DNA of 64,000 nucleotides from a virus: IMG/VR virus record IMGVR_UViG_3300042868_007959, positions 124,001 through 188,000 of that record; one strand, given 5' to 3'. Shown piece by piece: positions 35,471 through 43,952 of this stretch. Positions within the stretch are counted from its first letter, which is position 1. Every line of letters starts with the position of its first letter. The notes beneath the pieces are model-generated. The model searched no databases. It saw only the letters and a program-made list of their open reading frames with translations, and had not been told where the DNA came from. A program made the position numbers and the translations under genes.

Positions 35471-37300
35471 CTATGATGTAGAAATAGTGACTTTTATATC
35501 TTTATTTGGGAATTTTACCTCAAACATCGCATTAGGTGCACCAAATAATGTATACCTACCTAATAGATCTATCTGTCTAGTTGTATCATCAATATATGGT
35601 TGAGCTATCTCATTTAAAGAATATTTACCATTTTCATTAACTTTATTAAATACTCTAAGATCGGTAACATTTAAAACTCCCGCCACATTATTTATATTCT
35701 CTACTAATTGAGATATGTAGATATTATCACCCATATCCCATTTGTTGATATCAAAATATTGTGTAACTGATGAGATAACACCTGATATAACTTCTCCTTT
35801 TGGAGTTGCCTTATCTGCAAAAATATCTATCTCAAAACCTAAATTAATTACCCTACCATTTTTAACAGTGACGTAATCATTTATCATTCTATAATCCGCC
35901 AAATATTCTGCAATATTTTGTTTTAGGGTTGAGGTTGACTCAGTAGTTAATTTACTAGCCGAATCTAATGCCAATATATAAACATTAATTTTATTTCTTT
36001 CCTCCCATACACCTGTTCTAAATGGAACACCAAATTTACCAGGCATTAGTGGAACTCTACTTTGGTAATCTTTTATAGTTACACATCTATCTTGTGCAGA
36101 AAAATTATACTTAACTAAATTTCTTATTTCTTCAACTGATGGTTCTTCTTTACCCCCTAATGCAGGAATTGGGTTATTAACACTAATACTATTTTTTACA
36201 ATTCTATTAATGTTACTGTCATCACCATTTATGATACTACTAACAGTACCTAAAGTAGTAATAGTATTTGGACCAATATTCGAATCTTGTCCACCACCTA
36301 TTCTATATCTAACATATAGTGTGTTATTTGTTTGTGGTATCGCACCTAATGATAAATTATTAACTACTCTACCTATTCTATCTATTTGTCCTCTACAACC
36401 GATGAATTCATTTAATTCTGAAATATCTGAATCACCTGCACCAAATGTTATTTTACAAAAACCATTATCAGTAAATTCTTTAATAAATCTTTGCGGTGCA
36501 TTCTTCCATTTACCTACAACAACTCCTTCTCTATCAGAAACAGTATTCTCATCTTCTATATAAATCTCTGCCTGTGCCAATGCAGGTACCTCAAACCAAT
36601 TATAGTTGAAATTGGAAAAGTCTGCTTCCGTTGGGTTGTTAATAAAATTAGTACCTTCTTTAGTTATTATGTTTTCTATCGATAATACATTATCTTCAGG
36701 TAATATAATCTCTAAAAATGGTCTGTAATCTTCTCTACTTAATGTTTTTTTAAATATCTTTGTGAAACCATTTAACATGATTTCCCTTTTTGTAAGAGAG
36801 TAGTTTTGAATTATCCCACTACCATCTATATTAGGTATTATTAATCTATTAGGTATACCTCCTGTCGTAAATGGAGATGAGAAATCACAATCTTCTATTA
36901 ATTCAAATACCTTTCCAGCACCAGTTGCCTGTGAACCTTTAAGTATTTTAGGTGCATAACTTATGTCAAATGTATCACCATTTACAGGAATATTAGTCAC
37001 AGTCCAATCCACAATCGTAATACTTGGTCGTTTACCTGGTATATTTAAACCAAAAGTTCTTGCCAATTCTAAAACTGATGATCTTTCTTGTGCATAACTT
37101 ATTTGTGTCTCATTAAACATCCTATCAGTGTGGAATGATAACATATCACCTACTGCAGCGTTTAATTCTAATAACATCATACCTACAGAGGCATCGTTAA
37201 AATCTGAAAAAATCTCAGGATAATACTTCTGTATAAATTCAATAAGTTGTAATCTCACATCTGTGAAGTTACGTGCATTATAATCTATTTTTTTTGCCAT
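35471..37300 (-). CDS. 6: Baseplate wedge protein gp6-like (baseplate J family)
   Basis: This 609-residue protein has the gp6/baseplate-J N-terminus at about residues 30-75 (SVGMMLLELNAAVGDMLSFH and following TDRMFNE). The core and the C-terminal part (about 400-520: NYKIKDYQSR-type segment, VNVYILALDS) also match that family. In T4, gp6 dimers form the inner ring of the wedge that couples sheath contraction to the hub. It lies two bases after the gp25-like gene, the usual 25-6 order of T4-like phages. This pair anchors the whole 11-39 kb module as tail and baseplate. Confidence 0.93.
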   Translation of the reverse strand: MAKKIDYNARNFTDVRLQLIEFIQKYYPEIFSDFNDASVGMMLLELNAAVGDMLSFHTDRMFNETQISYAQERSSVLELARTFGLNIPGKRPSITIVDWTVTNIPVNGDTFDISYAPKILKGSQATGAGKVFELIEDCDFSSPFTTGGIPNRLIIPNIDGSGIIQNYSLTKREIMLNGFTKIFKKTLSREDYRPFLEIILPEDNVLSIENIITKEGTNFINNPTEADFSNFNYNWFEVPALAQAEIYIEDENTVSDREGVVVGKWKNAPQRFIKEFTDNGFCKITFGAGDSDISELNEFIGCRGQIDRIGRVVNNLSLGAIPQTNNTLYVRYRIGGGQDSNIGPNTITTLGTVSSIINGDDSNINRIVKNSISVNNPIPALGGKEEPSVEEIRNLVKYNFSAQDRCVTIKDYQSRVPLMPGKFGVPFRTGVWEERNKINVYILALDSASKLTTESTSTLKQNIAEYLADYRMINDYVTVKNGRVINLGFEIDIFADKATPKGEVISGVISSVTQYFDINKWDMGDNIYISQLVENINNVAGVLNVTDLRVFNKVNENGKYSLNEIAQPYIDDTTRQIDLLGRYTLFGAPNAMFEVKFPNKDIKVTISTS

Positions 37301-37302
37301 AT

Positions 37303-37686
37303 TTAGAATGTTAAGGTTATAGTATCAGTACTTGCGAAAGTTCCTTCCGTAACCGTATAAGTTAATTCCACAATTATTAATTCTTCTATATCATCATTTC
37401 TAAATGATATATCGTTTATAAGTAAGTTTGGTATATACAGTTTAATTGTGTCGTTTAAATTATCCCTAATTTGATCATGCGTAATTGCATCATTTGGTTC
37501 AAAAATGTATTTTTTTAAATCACTACCGAAATCTGGAAGATATAGTCTTTCTCCTTTATTAGTTAGAAGTAAATGCAATAAATCTGATCTAATAGCATCT
37601 TTATCAGTTTTATTCATTTTAAAATAAAAACCGTTATCACTATCTCTAAAAGGGAAATCTATATTTATATACCTAGTCTTTGCCAT
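37303..37686 (-). CDS. 25: Baseplate wedge protein gp25-like
   Basis: This 127-residue protein has the gp25 family core: a start near DFPFRDSD, LLTNKGERLYLPDFGSDL at about 42-59, and EPND at about 64-67 in the place of the EPR motif. gp25 nucleates sheath assembly on the baseplate wedge. Length and its place directly before gp6 fit the family well. A late-type motif lies five bases before the ATG. Confidence 0.92.
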   Translation of the reverse strand: MAKTRYINIDFPFRDSDNGFYFKMNKTDKDAIRSDLLHLLLTNKGERLYLPDFGSDLKKYIFEPNDAITHDQIRDNLNDTIKLYIPNLLINDISFRNDDIEELIIVELTYTVTEGTFASTDTITLTF

Positions 37687-37691
37687 ATGTA

Positions 37692-37700
37692 TATAAATAT
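37692..37700 (-). promoter_or_regulatory. Putative late promoter motif ATATTTATA
   Basis: The minus strand reads ATATTTATATAC five bases before the gp25-like ATG (37686). It is a candidate driver of the gp25-gp6 unit. Confidence 0.42.
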
Positions 37701-37746
37701 AATAGTATAAAATTTTTGAAAAGAAATATTAAAATAATAATTAATA

Positions 37747-39648
37747 TTACTCACATTTAACTTCCATGTTAAATATTGTTCTTTCTAATGGTGAAAATGC
37801 TAATACAATAACATTAAAATTTTCATTCTCTTTAGTTATTTTAAAGGATGTACCCGATTTCATTATACCTTTATATTTAACTATATTATCTTTAATGTTA
37901 CCTGTTTTAATAATTTCGTCAGTTATTTTTTCTGCTTCAGAATCCCCATTTTTGAAAATATCGGTAACATTTAATTTCCCTCCTTTAGATTTAATTGATG
38001 CATTGATGCTTTCTAATAAACCATCTTCACGTTTATACATTATTAATTCACCAACAAAGTTTCTGACAACATTATCCATTCCACTATAATCATTATCACC
38101 CGCATTCAATTCGTCTTTAACAATTTTTTTAACGTAATCAGATTGTAATGGTAAAACTTTTTTCTTTTCCAATACACTTAGAGCAACTTGTTTATATTCC
38201 ATATTATAAACATCACCCATAAATCCACTAAAAAATTCTTGATCACCATATTTTAGATAAAATGCGTCTGGAACAACTAATGAGTCAAATGAAATTGTCA
38301 CTGTGTCTCCTTCACCTACAGGAAAACTACTATCTAGTGACGCAGCAACAAAGTTATTTTGTTTTGTACCCCTACCACCTTCTTTTTTTGTGGAAGAATT
38401 ACATTTTATAGGTGGTTTTGGTGTAACACAATTACACGCTTCTGGAATAGGTTTTACCTTACCTTCAGGGCAATCACATTCTTTTGTCTCCTCATTGTAT
38501 TTCATTCCATCAGGACATTTACACTTACCATCCTCATCTCTTTTCATACATTTATTAGGACATTCTTCTGGTGGTAATTTTACACATCTACAATCCTCTG
38601 TCTTTTTAAAATCTTTAGGGCAATCACATTCTTTTGTCTCCTCATTGAATGTCATTCCTTCTGGACAATCACATTTTTTTGTTTCTTTATTAAATGTCAT
38701 ACAAGGATCTGGACAACTATTACATTCACAATTTTCATCTGCCTCTTTACCGTTAGGGCAAAAACATTTACCATCTTTTTCTGTTAACCCTTCTTTACAT
38801 TTACATTTTTTTGTTTGTGTATCCCTAATCATACATTTGGGACACGGATCATTAGGTGTAAAACATAAAATTGCATCTATCATTACAAATTGACCAGCAT
38901 TTAATTCACCACTTTTAATAGATGCCATTACACTAGAATGTGTATCAGTTTTATCAGTAGTATATATTGATCCCGATTCAACTGATTTTACTTCTTGTTT
39001 AAAATTATCTGCTACTTTAATATTATTTTGTTGTGCGTACGCAACAATTTTATTTGTAAGTTCATCTAAAACTTTTTGTGCTCTTCTTTTTGCTAAATCT
39101 TCATTCTTCTTTTTACCTGTAGCATTTTTATCATATGTCGCTTTCGGAGTTTTATCAAAACCCTTACAACCCGAACCCCAAGGTTTTAATGATTTTATAC
39201 CAACATTAACATCATATTCGTTACAATATTTAGGTTCTACCGCAGGAAATTTATTACTATTACTACCTTTCCAGTAATTACTAGCACCACCAAATACATT
39301 AATGTCCTCAACAGTGAACTGTCCATCTTCAAATAAACCAAATTGTTCTTCTACTTTTTGTTTAAATTTTTGGAAGAATTTTTCAGGTACTTCGGTATTT
39401 ACATCACTTTCAGTGTTATATCTTTCAGTGTTTGTAATATAAACACAATTTTTTTTATCTGTTTTTTTTAACTCAGTAGTAGGTTCTGGTTTAGTTTCTG
39501 TAGATTTATTACTATCATTTGTTTTAGTTTCCGCAGGTTTAGATGAAACCCCTTGAACTGAGGAAGTACTCACTTCATTAATATTTGAGGTGCTATCATA
39601 CACCATTAAAGACTTAATTCTTTGCAACTCTTCAAAAAGATTCTTCAT
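37747..39648 (-). CDS. Cys-rich protein with EGF-like repeats (633 residues)
   Basis: The N-terminus (MKNLFEELQRIKSLM) is an amphipathic helix followed by a Ser/Thr/Pro/Lys linker to about residue 65. A folded domain follows (about 65-255) with an LAKRRAQKVLDEL helix like that of OmpA-type domains. Residues about 258-415 are a string of small Cys-rich repeats (KCMIRD, KKCKCKEG, CDCPEGMTFNEETKECDCP), EGF-like in spacing. A beta-rich C-terminal domain has no recognised relative. Such repeats are common in secreted cellular proteins and rare in phages. It lies just upstream of the gp25-like gene and is probably a virion component. Confidence 0.8.
   Translation of the reverse strand: MKNLFEELQRIKSLMVYDSTSNINEVSTSSVQGVSSKPAETKTNDSNKSTETKPEPTTELKKTDKKNCVYITNTERYNTESDVNTEVPEKFFQKFKQKVEEQFGLFEDGQFTVEDINVFGGASNYWKGSNSNKFPAVEPKYCNEYDVNVGIKSLKPWGSGCKGFDKTPKATYDKNATGKKKNEDLAKRRAQKVLDELTNKIVAYAQQNNIKVADNFKQEVKSVESGSIYTTDKTDTHSSVMASIKSGELNAGQFVMIDAILCFTPNDPCPKCMIRDTQTKKCKCKEGLTEKDGKCFCPNGKEADENCECNSCPDPCMTFNKETKKCDCPEGMTFNEETKECDCPKDFKKTEDCRCVKLPPEECPNKCMKRDEDGKCKCPDGMKYNEETKECDCPEGKVKPIPEACNCVTPKPPIKCNSSTKKEGGRGTKQNNFVAASLDSSFPVGEGDTVTISFDSLVVPDAFYLKYGDQEFFSGFMGDVYNMEYKQVALSVLEKKKVLPLQSDYVKKIVKDELNAGDNDYSGMDNVVRNFVGELIMYKREDGLLESINASIKSKGGKLNVTDIFKNGDSEAEKITDEIIKTGNIKDNIVKYKGIMKSGTSFKITKENENFNVIVLAFSPLERTIFNMEVKCE
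38466..38655 (-). repeat. Direct DNA repeats within EGF-like region
   Basis: A segment beginning agggcaatcacattctttt occurs twice (near 38467 and 38618) as almost identical copies of about 33 bases. Each encodes the EETKECDCP unit. They suggest recent duplication of the Cys-rich module. Confidence 0.8.
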
Positions 39649-39664
39649 ATTCTTTTAAAAATTT

Positions 39665-39694
39665 TTGTTTATTAAAAAAAAACTATTATATTTG
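39665..39694 (+). promoter_or_regulatory. Host-type promoter for metzincin-like gene
   Basis: The plus strand reads TTG (39665-39667), 19 bases, then TATATTTG (39687-39694), a full match to TTG-N19-TAnnTTTG. Predicted transcription starts near 39698, about 21 bases before the ATG at 39719. Confidence 0.78.
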
Positions 39695-39700
39695 TTCTTA

Positions 39701-39709
39701 TATAAATAC
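39701..39709 (-). promoter_or_regulatory. Possible late motif (GTATTTATA) for EGF-like protein gene
   Basis: The minus strand reads GTATTTATATAAG, one base off the recurrent motif, 52 bases before ATG 39648. It lies in the divergent spacer shared with the plus-strand protease promoter. Confidence 0.25.
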
Positions 39710-39718
39710 AAAACAACT

Positions 39719-40285
39719 ATGAAAAATTTAATCATCATCCTATTATTTTTAAATCCTTTTGTGGATTTTTCTCAAAATCTTTTTACTAAAGAAGAAATTT
39801 TACTTGCCACAGAAGGTGGGGATAGATGGCATAAGGATATTAAAATATCTTTATATGGTAACTACAGTAAACAAGATTCTTTAGATGTAGTTGAAAACAT
39901 TAAGATTTTTAAACCATTAATAAAACCTATCAATATTAGTATGGTTAAAAATATTGATTCCGCCAATGTAGTTATTTATTTCTTAACTGATGATGAGTTT
40001 GGGACTAAGTTCAAATGGAGTAAAGAATTTGTTAAGTTAAGTATAGGTCAATCTTTTATAGAACCTATTAAATACTCAATTAAACGTGTTGATATTCATA
40101 TAGATATTGTTGAAAATAAAGAATTTAAATCTTTTTCTAATACAATTAGACATGAAATGTTTCATATGTTAGGTTTTTATCATTATAGTAAAGAGAATAA
40201 TTCTATATTAGATCACGATCATTATTTAACTGAAAAAGATAAACAAATGATAAAATATCTTTATTCAGATAAATTTAAGGTATAA
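39719..40285 (+). CDS. Secreted metzincin-like zinc metalloprotease
   Basis: I take ATG 39719 as the start because it gives a clean signal peptide (MKNLIIILLFLNPFVDFSQ, likely cut near FSQ) and follows a host-type promoter. An upstream ATG would lie inside that promoter. The 188-residue product has R-H145-E146-M-F-H149-M-L-G152-F-Y-H155, an exact HExxHxxGxxH metzincin zinc site. SILDHDHYLTEKDKQMIKYLY follows, resembling the end of matrixin domains but with Leu where the Met-turn Met is expected. It should act in the periplasm or outside the cell. It is a single-gene plus-strand unit with its own promoter and terminator, amid minus-strand genes. Confidence 0.88.
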   Translation: MKNLIIILLFLNPFVDFSQNLFTKEEILLATEGGDRWHKDIKISLYGNYSKQDSLDVVENIKIFKPLIKPINISMVKNIDSANVVIYFLTDDEFGTKFKWSKEFVKLSIGQSFIEPIKYSIKRVDIHIDIVENKEFKSFSNTIRHEMFHMLGFYHYSKENNSILDHDHYLTEKDKQMIKYLYSDKFKV

Positions 40286-40289
40286 AAAA

Positions 40290-40318
40290 AATCACTACGA
40301 TTGTAGTGATTTTCTTAT
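40290..40318. terminator. Bidirectional terminator between metzincin and DUF5522 genes
   Basis: A nine-pair stem AATCACTAC/GTAGTGATT (40290-40298 with 40303-40311) with loop GATT is followed by a T-rich run on the plus strand and by T on the minus strand. It serves both convergent genes, and the DUF5522 stop codon lies inside the stem. Confidence 0.88.
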
Positions 40319-40519
40319 TTTTGTATTACCTTTTTCATATTTTGGTTCAAACGGACAATGTTTACATCCGTTACCACAACATGATTTTCTATTTAAGTGG
40401 TATGATTCAGTCAATACCATTTTACCATCTTCCCAATAGAAGTCAGTAGGTTGTAATTTAGGTCCAAATTCCCTAACATATAATTGTTGTATCCAATCTT
40501 TTGATGCCCCTACATTCAT
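40295..40519 (-). CDS. DUF5522 family small Cys-rich protein
   Basis: This 74-residue protein has the family signature in FYWEDGKMVLTESYHLNR and the metal-binding-type cluster SC47-C48-GNGC52-KHC55-PF. DUF5522 proteins are small, likely zinc-binding and common in Bacteroidetes genomes; their function is unknown. Presence in a phage suggests capture from a host. It is read into the bidirectional terminator, and a 13-base perfect inverted repeat lies 23 bases upstream of its ATG. Confidence 0.85.
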   Translation of the reverse strand: MNVGASKDWIQQLYVREFGPKLQPTDFYWEDGKMVLTESYHLNRKSCCGNGCKHCPFEPKYEKGNTKIRKSLQS

Positions 40520-40542
40520 AATTAATTATTTTTTCTTATATT

Positions 40543-40580
40543 ATATAACGCTAACAGTACTTGATGTGTTAGCGTTATAT
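40543..40580. repeat. Perfect 13-base inverted repeat
   Basis: ATATAACGCTAAC (40543-40555) and its exact reverse complement GTTAGCGTTATAT (40568-40580) flank a 12-base spacer. It lies between the ribonucleotide reductase stop and the DUF5522 start. Neither side has a clear T run, so it is not a typical terminator. It could be an operator, a processing site or a structured leader. Confidence 0.85.
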
Positions 40581-40605
40581 CATTACCCCATTTTACTTTC
40601 ATATC

Positions 40606-42465
40606 TTATATAATTTCACAAGCTCCTCCAGCACAAGCAACTTCACCAGAAAGATTAGTATTATCTTGTAACTCAATTACCTTTGTTAAATCGACAGAAG
40701 TTAATGATTTCAATAATGTATCGTAAGTTTCTATTGTACAATCTTCAAATGGTGCCTGTTGGTAAGTACCTCCATTGTATGGTAAAACAGATAATCCATT
40801 ATATGATTTCCTATTTGTCCACATCCATTCACCAGCTAATTCCCAATCTTCCTCTTTTAAAGATATTGTTGCAGATACATTATGACTATTTTGTCCACCT
40901 CTATGTCCTGGTTTAATCCATTCTTGTGATACTTTTTTAACTCTATCCAATAAATCAAAAGGTGATTCATATCTTAAAATTGATCCTTCTGGTGATTTTT
41001 GTGGGATAGAAATAACTGCGGTATCATGCGGTCTAAAAATTTCATCCTCAACTAATTCTGGATGATTTACCGATAGGTATGTATAGATTGCCTCATTTTT
41101 ACCAACTCTAATTCTTCTAACATAATAATCATTATGCCAAGCATGAATACCAGAAGAAGTTCCTAAAACTAATGATGAGGTACCTGATGGTTTAACTGTT
41201 GTAGTTCTAGCTGCCGAATTAATCCCAATTAATTTTGCGACTCTAGAATTCTCTTCTTTAACTGCGTTAGCGGCAGCTTTCATATCATAACCTAAAACTA
41301 CACCTGATCCTATTCCTGTCATTCCAACACCTATTAAGGCATCTTTTTCTGTAGTTCTTTTCCAAACATCTCTTAAATAATGGAAGTCAGTATATCCTGC
41401 CTGAAGTGTTCCAATAAATGCTGCCCCTTTAACTCTTTTTTCAAAATCTTCTTGTGATTCTATATCCGATGCGTTTACCTCACATAGATTACAGAACTGA
41501 TATGGTCTCAAACCTATTTCACAACATGGATTTGTTCCCCAATCTTTATCATTTGAAAAGTAGATTCCTGGTTCGCCAGCACCACTCAATTCAATTCTTT
41601 TCCATAAATCTAAAAAGAATTCTTTAGTAACTTTATGTCTTAATAAAACTGCTGAATTATTAGCTCTACCTCTTTGTGGATTTAATTCCCACCAATTACC
41701 TGATTTACAAGAAATCATTTCGTTATCATCTGCAGAAAATAAACTTATTAATGCTGCTCTACGAATACCACCTGCCAAAACTGCATCTGCAATATGACAA
41801 ACAATATCATGAACTTCAATCGCAGTAAGTTTATCACCATCATTTTTAGAATCTAATACTTTTTTAATATTGTGTATACAATCTTTTAATGGTTGAGGAC
41901 CTGGAGCTTTACCACCAGAAGTTACTAATAACGCACCCTTATGTCTGATGTCAGAAAAATCAAATGTCGGTGTTGATGACTTAACACCTAAATATGATTC
42001 AACCAAAAGTTTAATTGCGTCTGCCCATCCCTCAATAGAATCACTGATTAGATACCTTCTTTTTCTATCGGGATTAGGTTTTCTAATTTCAGGTAATTTT
42101 TCAACATGATGTTTTTGTACTGAATATCCTACTCCAGTTCCACCTAATAAAAGGAACATAGTTTCAGAAAACGCATCAACATGATCAATAGGTAAATATG
42201 CACAATTATATACCCTATTTGGAGAAATTTCAATAGGCTTACCTCCAAATTGTAAACTTCTCATTGAAGGTAAAATCTTTTTATCATAAACTAATTCATA
42301 TACTTCCTCAATATCATCTTTAATATGAGGATATTTTTTTTGGTGCATTTCTTTATTTCTAGTAACCAATTCTTCCCATGTTTCTCTTCTGTTTTTTTCA
42401 GGTAGATACTTGGCGTATTTCATGTAAACAGTAATGTCGGATAAAATCCTATTTGTTAATTCCAT
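40606..42465 (-). CDS. nrdJ: Class II (adenosylcobalamin-dependent) ribonucleoside-triphosphate reductase
   Basis: This 619-residue enzyme makes deoxynucleotides for phage DNA synthesis. Visible motifs include SMRSLQFGGKPI near residue 65, NPCCEI at about 307-312 holding the thiyl-radical Cys and catalytic Glu, and PSGTSSLVLG in the barrel. A C-terminal redox pair C611-AGGA-C616 resembles the tail Cys pair of monomeric Lactobacillus-type RTPR. There is no NrdB partner, and T4 uses class I instead. The enzyme needs B12 from the host or environment. It lies between the helicase and DUF5522 genes. Confidence 0.93.
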   Translation of the reverse strand: MELTNRILSDITVYMKYAKYLPEKNRRETWEELVTRNKEMHQKKYPHIKDDIEEVYELVYDKKILPSMRSLQFGGKPIEISPNRVYNCAYLPIDHVDAFSETMFLLLGGTGVGYSVQKHHVEKLPEIRKPNPDRKRRYLISDSIEGWADAIKLLVESYLGVKSSTPTFDFSDIRHKGALLVTSGGKAPGPQPLKDCIHNIKKVLDSKNDGDKLTAIEVHDIVCHIADAVLAGGIRRAALISLFSADDNEMISCKSGNWWELNPQRGRANNSAVLLRHKVTKEFFLDLWKRIELSGAGEPGIYFSNDKDWGTNPCCEIGLRPYQFCNLCEVNASDIESQEDFEKRVKGAAFIGTLQAGYTDFHYLRDVWKRTTEKDALIGVGMTGIGSGVVLGYDMKAAANAVKEENSRVAKLIGINSAARTTTVKPSGTSSLVLGTSSGIHAWHNDYYVRRIRVGKNEAIYTYLSVNHPELVEDEIFRPHDTAVISIPQKSPEGSILRYESPFDLLDRVKKVSQEWIKPGHRGGQNSHNVSATISLKEEDWELAGEWMWTNRKSYNGLSVLPYNGGTYQQAPFEDCTIETYDTLLKSLTSVDLTKVIELQDNTNLSGEVACAGGACEII

Positions 42466-42561
42466 TTTTAAATTTTTTTTAATTTTTTATTTATTAATTT
42501 TTGGTGTGTAAATTTCCATATGACTTATTGTTTAAACCATTATATCTTTTTAAAATCTACT

Positions 42562-43944
42562 TTAATTGAAATTTTCTCTTTTTTTATTTAAAGTATCCTG
42601 TATAAATGAAGAATCCTTTTTCTTAGATAATTTATCATGTTCTAATAAAGTAACATCTCTACTATCACTAGTGTCAATAACTAACGTTCCATTATCAAAT
42701 AAGATGTCTTCAAATACAACACCATCTTTACCAAATCTAGATTTAAGTATGGCTAAAGTTGCTCGTCCCTCTTCTTTCTGTTCTAATGTTTTAGCTGCGG
42801 ATAAAATAAAGTGTCCGATTTGTCCTTTCTTAATAGAACCACCCATCATATGAGCTTCCACTAAATCTGCACCTATTGAACTTCTATTACCTTGAACTGC
42901 AGTCCAACCAGCGACATCTAATTCAGAAATCATAGTTTCGAATTGTCTCATTACATTTCCTTCACCACTATATTCATCTTTAAATTGTTTAGTCGGTTGA
43001 ACACAATCAATATAATCAAGGAATATAATATCAGGTTTTATACCGTTAGATATTAATTTTCTAAGATATTGTCTAATATGTGGTATTGTAGTACCATCAC
43101 TAGGCATTTTCTTTAAAATTAAATTTCCTGATGTATTTTGGAAATTAGATAACTTTTGTTCAACTTCTTCTTTTCTATCACTAAGTTCACCTAAAGGTAC
43201 TTCTGTAAAACAAGTAAAATGTTTTCTTTGAATTACCTTCGGGTTATCCTCAAAAAATATTTGAACAACATTTTTACCCATTTTATAGGCGGTGTTCGCC
43301 ATTCTAGTCATTAATGTAGTTTTACCTACACCAAATGCCGCTAAAATAACACCTAACTCACCTTTGGATAAACCTCCACCCATTAAGTTATCTATCCCCA
43401 CTAACCCAGTAGGTATAGGACTCCTAAAATCATCTGACAAAACATCTTCAATTGCATGAAAAATATCAACACTATCGTCTTTTTCAGTACCTACAGTTAT
43501 AGCTTGTTTAACAATTTCCTCACACTCATCGTAACGATCAAAATCTCCCGTATCTAAGATTTTTTGAATTTTTAAAGTAGCCTTCTTAAGTTCCTGTTGC
43601 TTACAGAATTTAATGGCAACGTCTTGTGTGTGTAAACAATCTTTATTATCTGAATCTTTAACCTCTTTAATTAACTCATTTGCCGATTCTCTCGTAATTT
43701 CTCTTCTTACTTCTGTTTTAATAAGGTTAAATATGGTTTCATAAGACGGTATGGTCTCATACTTTTCATAATAGTTCTTAACACTAGCAACAATCAATCT
43801 CATATACTCATTATCAAAATAATTTGGATCGATTATAGAAATAATACTCTCCGAAAATTTTTGATCTTCTACCAATTGTTTTACTAGTTTTACTTGGAAA
43901 CTGTATCCCAAATACCCTAAATTAGAACTTTCATTTTTTGACAT
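42562..43944 (-). CDS. 41: Replicative DNA helicase, DnaB-like (gp41)
   Basis: This 460-residue protein has an N-terminal DnaB-type helical domain (about 1-140), a linker, and a RecA-type motor. Its Walker A is FGVGKTTL (about 201-209) and its Walker B IIFLDYID (about 305-312). GGGLSKGELGVILAA precedes the Walker A as in DnaB and gp41. It unwinds DNA at the fork and should bind the separate primase at 9644. It lies eight bases after the 168-residue gene in the UvsX/SSB run. Confidence 0.93.
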   Translation of the reverse strand: MSKNESSNLGYLGYSFQVKLVKQLVEDQKFSESIISIIDPNYFDNEYMRLIVASVKNYYEKYETIPSYETIFNLIKTEVRREITRESANELIKEVKDSDNKDCLHTQDVAIKFCKQQELKKATLKIQKILDTGDFDRYDECEEIVKQAITVGTEKDDSVDIFHAIEDVLSDDFRSPIPTGLVGIDNLMGGGLSKGELGVILAAFGVGKTTLMTRMANTAYKMGKNVVQIFFEDNPKVIQRKHFTCFTEVPLGELSDRKEEVEQKLSNFQNTSGNLILKKMPSDGTTIPHIRQYLRKLISNGIKPDIIFLDYIDCVQPTKQFKDEYSGEGNVMRQFETMISELDVAGWTAVQGNRSSIGADLVEAHMMGGSIKKGQIGHFILSAAKTLEQKEEGRATLAILKSRFGKDGVVFEDILFDNGTLVIDTSDSRDVTLLEHDKLSKKKDSSFIQDTLNKKRENFN

Positions 43945-43952
43945 AACTTTTT

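Noticed and set aside
38303-38893. Plus-strand frame of 196 codons opposite the EGF-like region
   Set aside because: It mirrors the repeated Cys-rich coding on the minus strand and has no start signal or known domain.
39701-39709. T4 late promoter (TATAAATA) on the plus strand before the protease
   Set aside because: The match is exact, but it lies downstream of a full host-type promoter and the minus strand reads the recurrent ATATTTAT-type motif with one change; a single match in AT-rich DNA is not convincing.
39665-39718. Upstream ATG for the protease gene
   Set aside because: It lies inside the promoter and would put a basic Lys/Tyr-rich stretch before a clean signal peptide.
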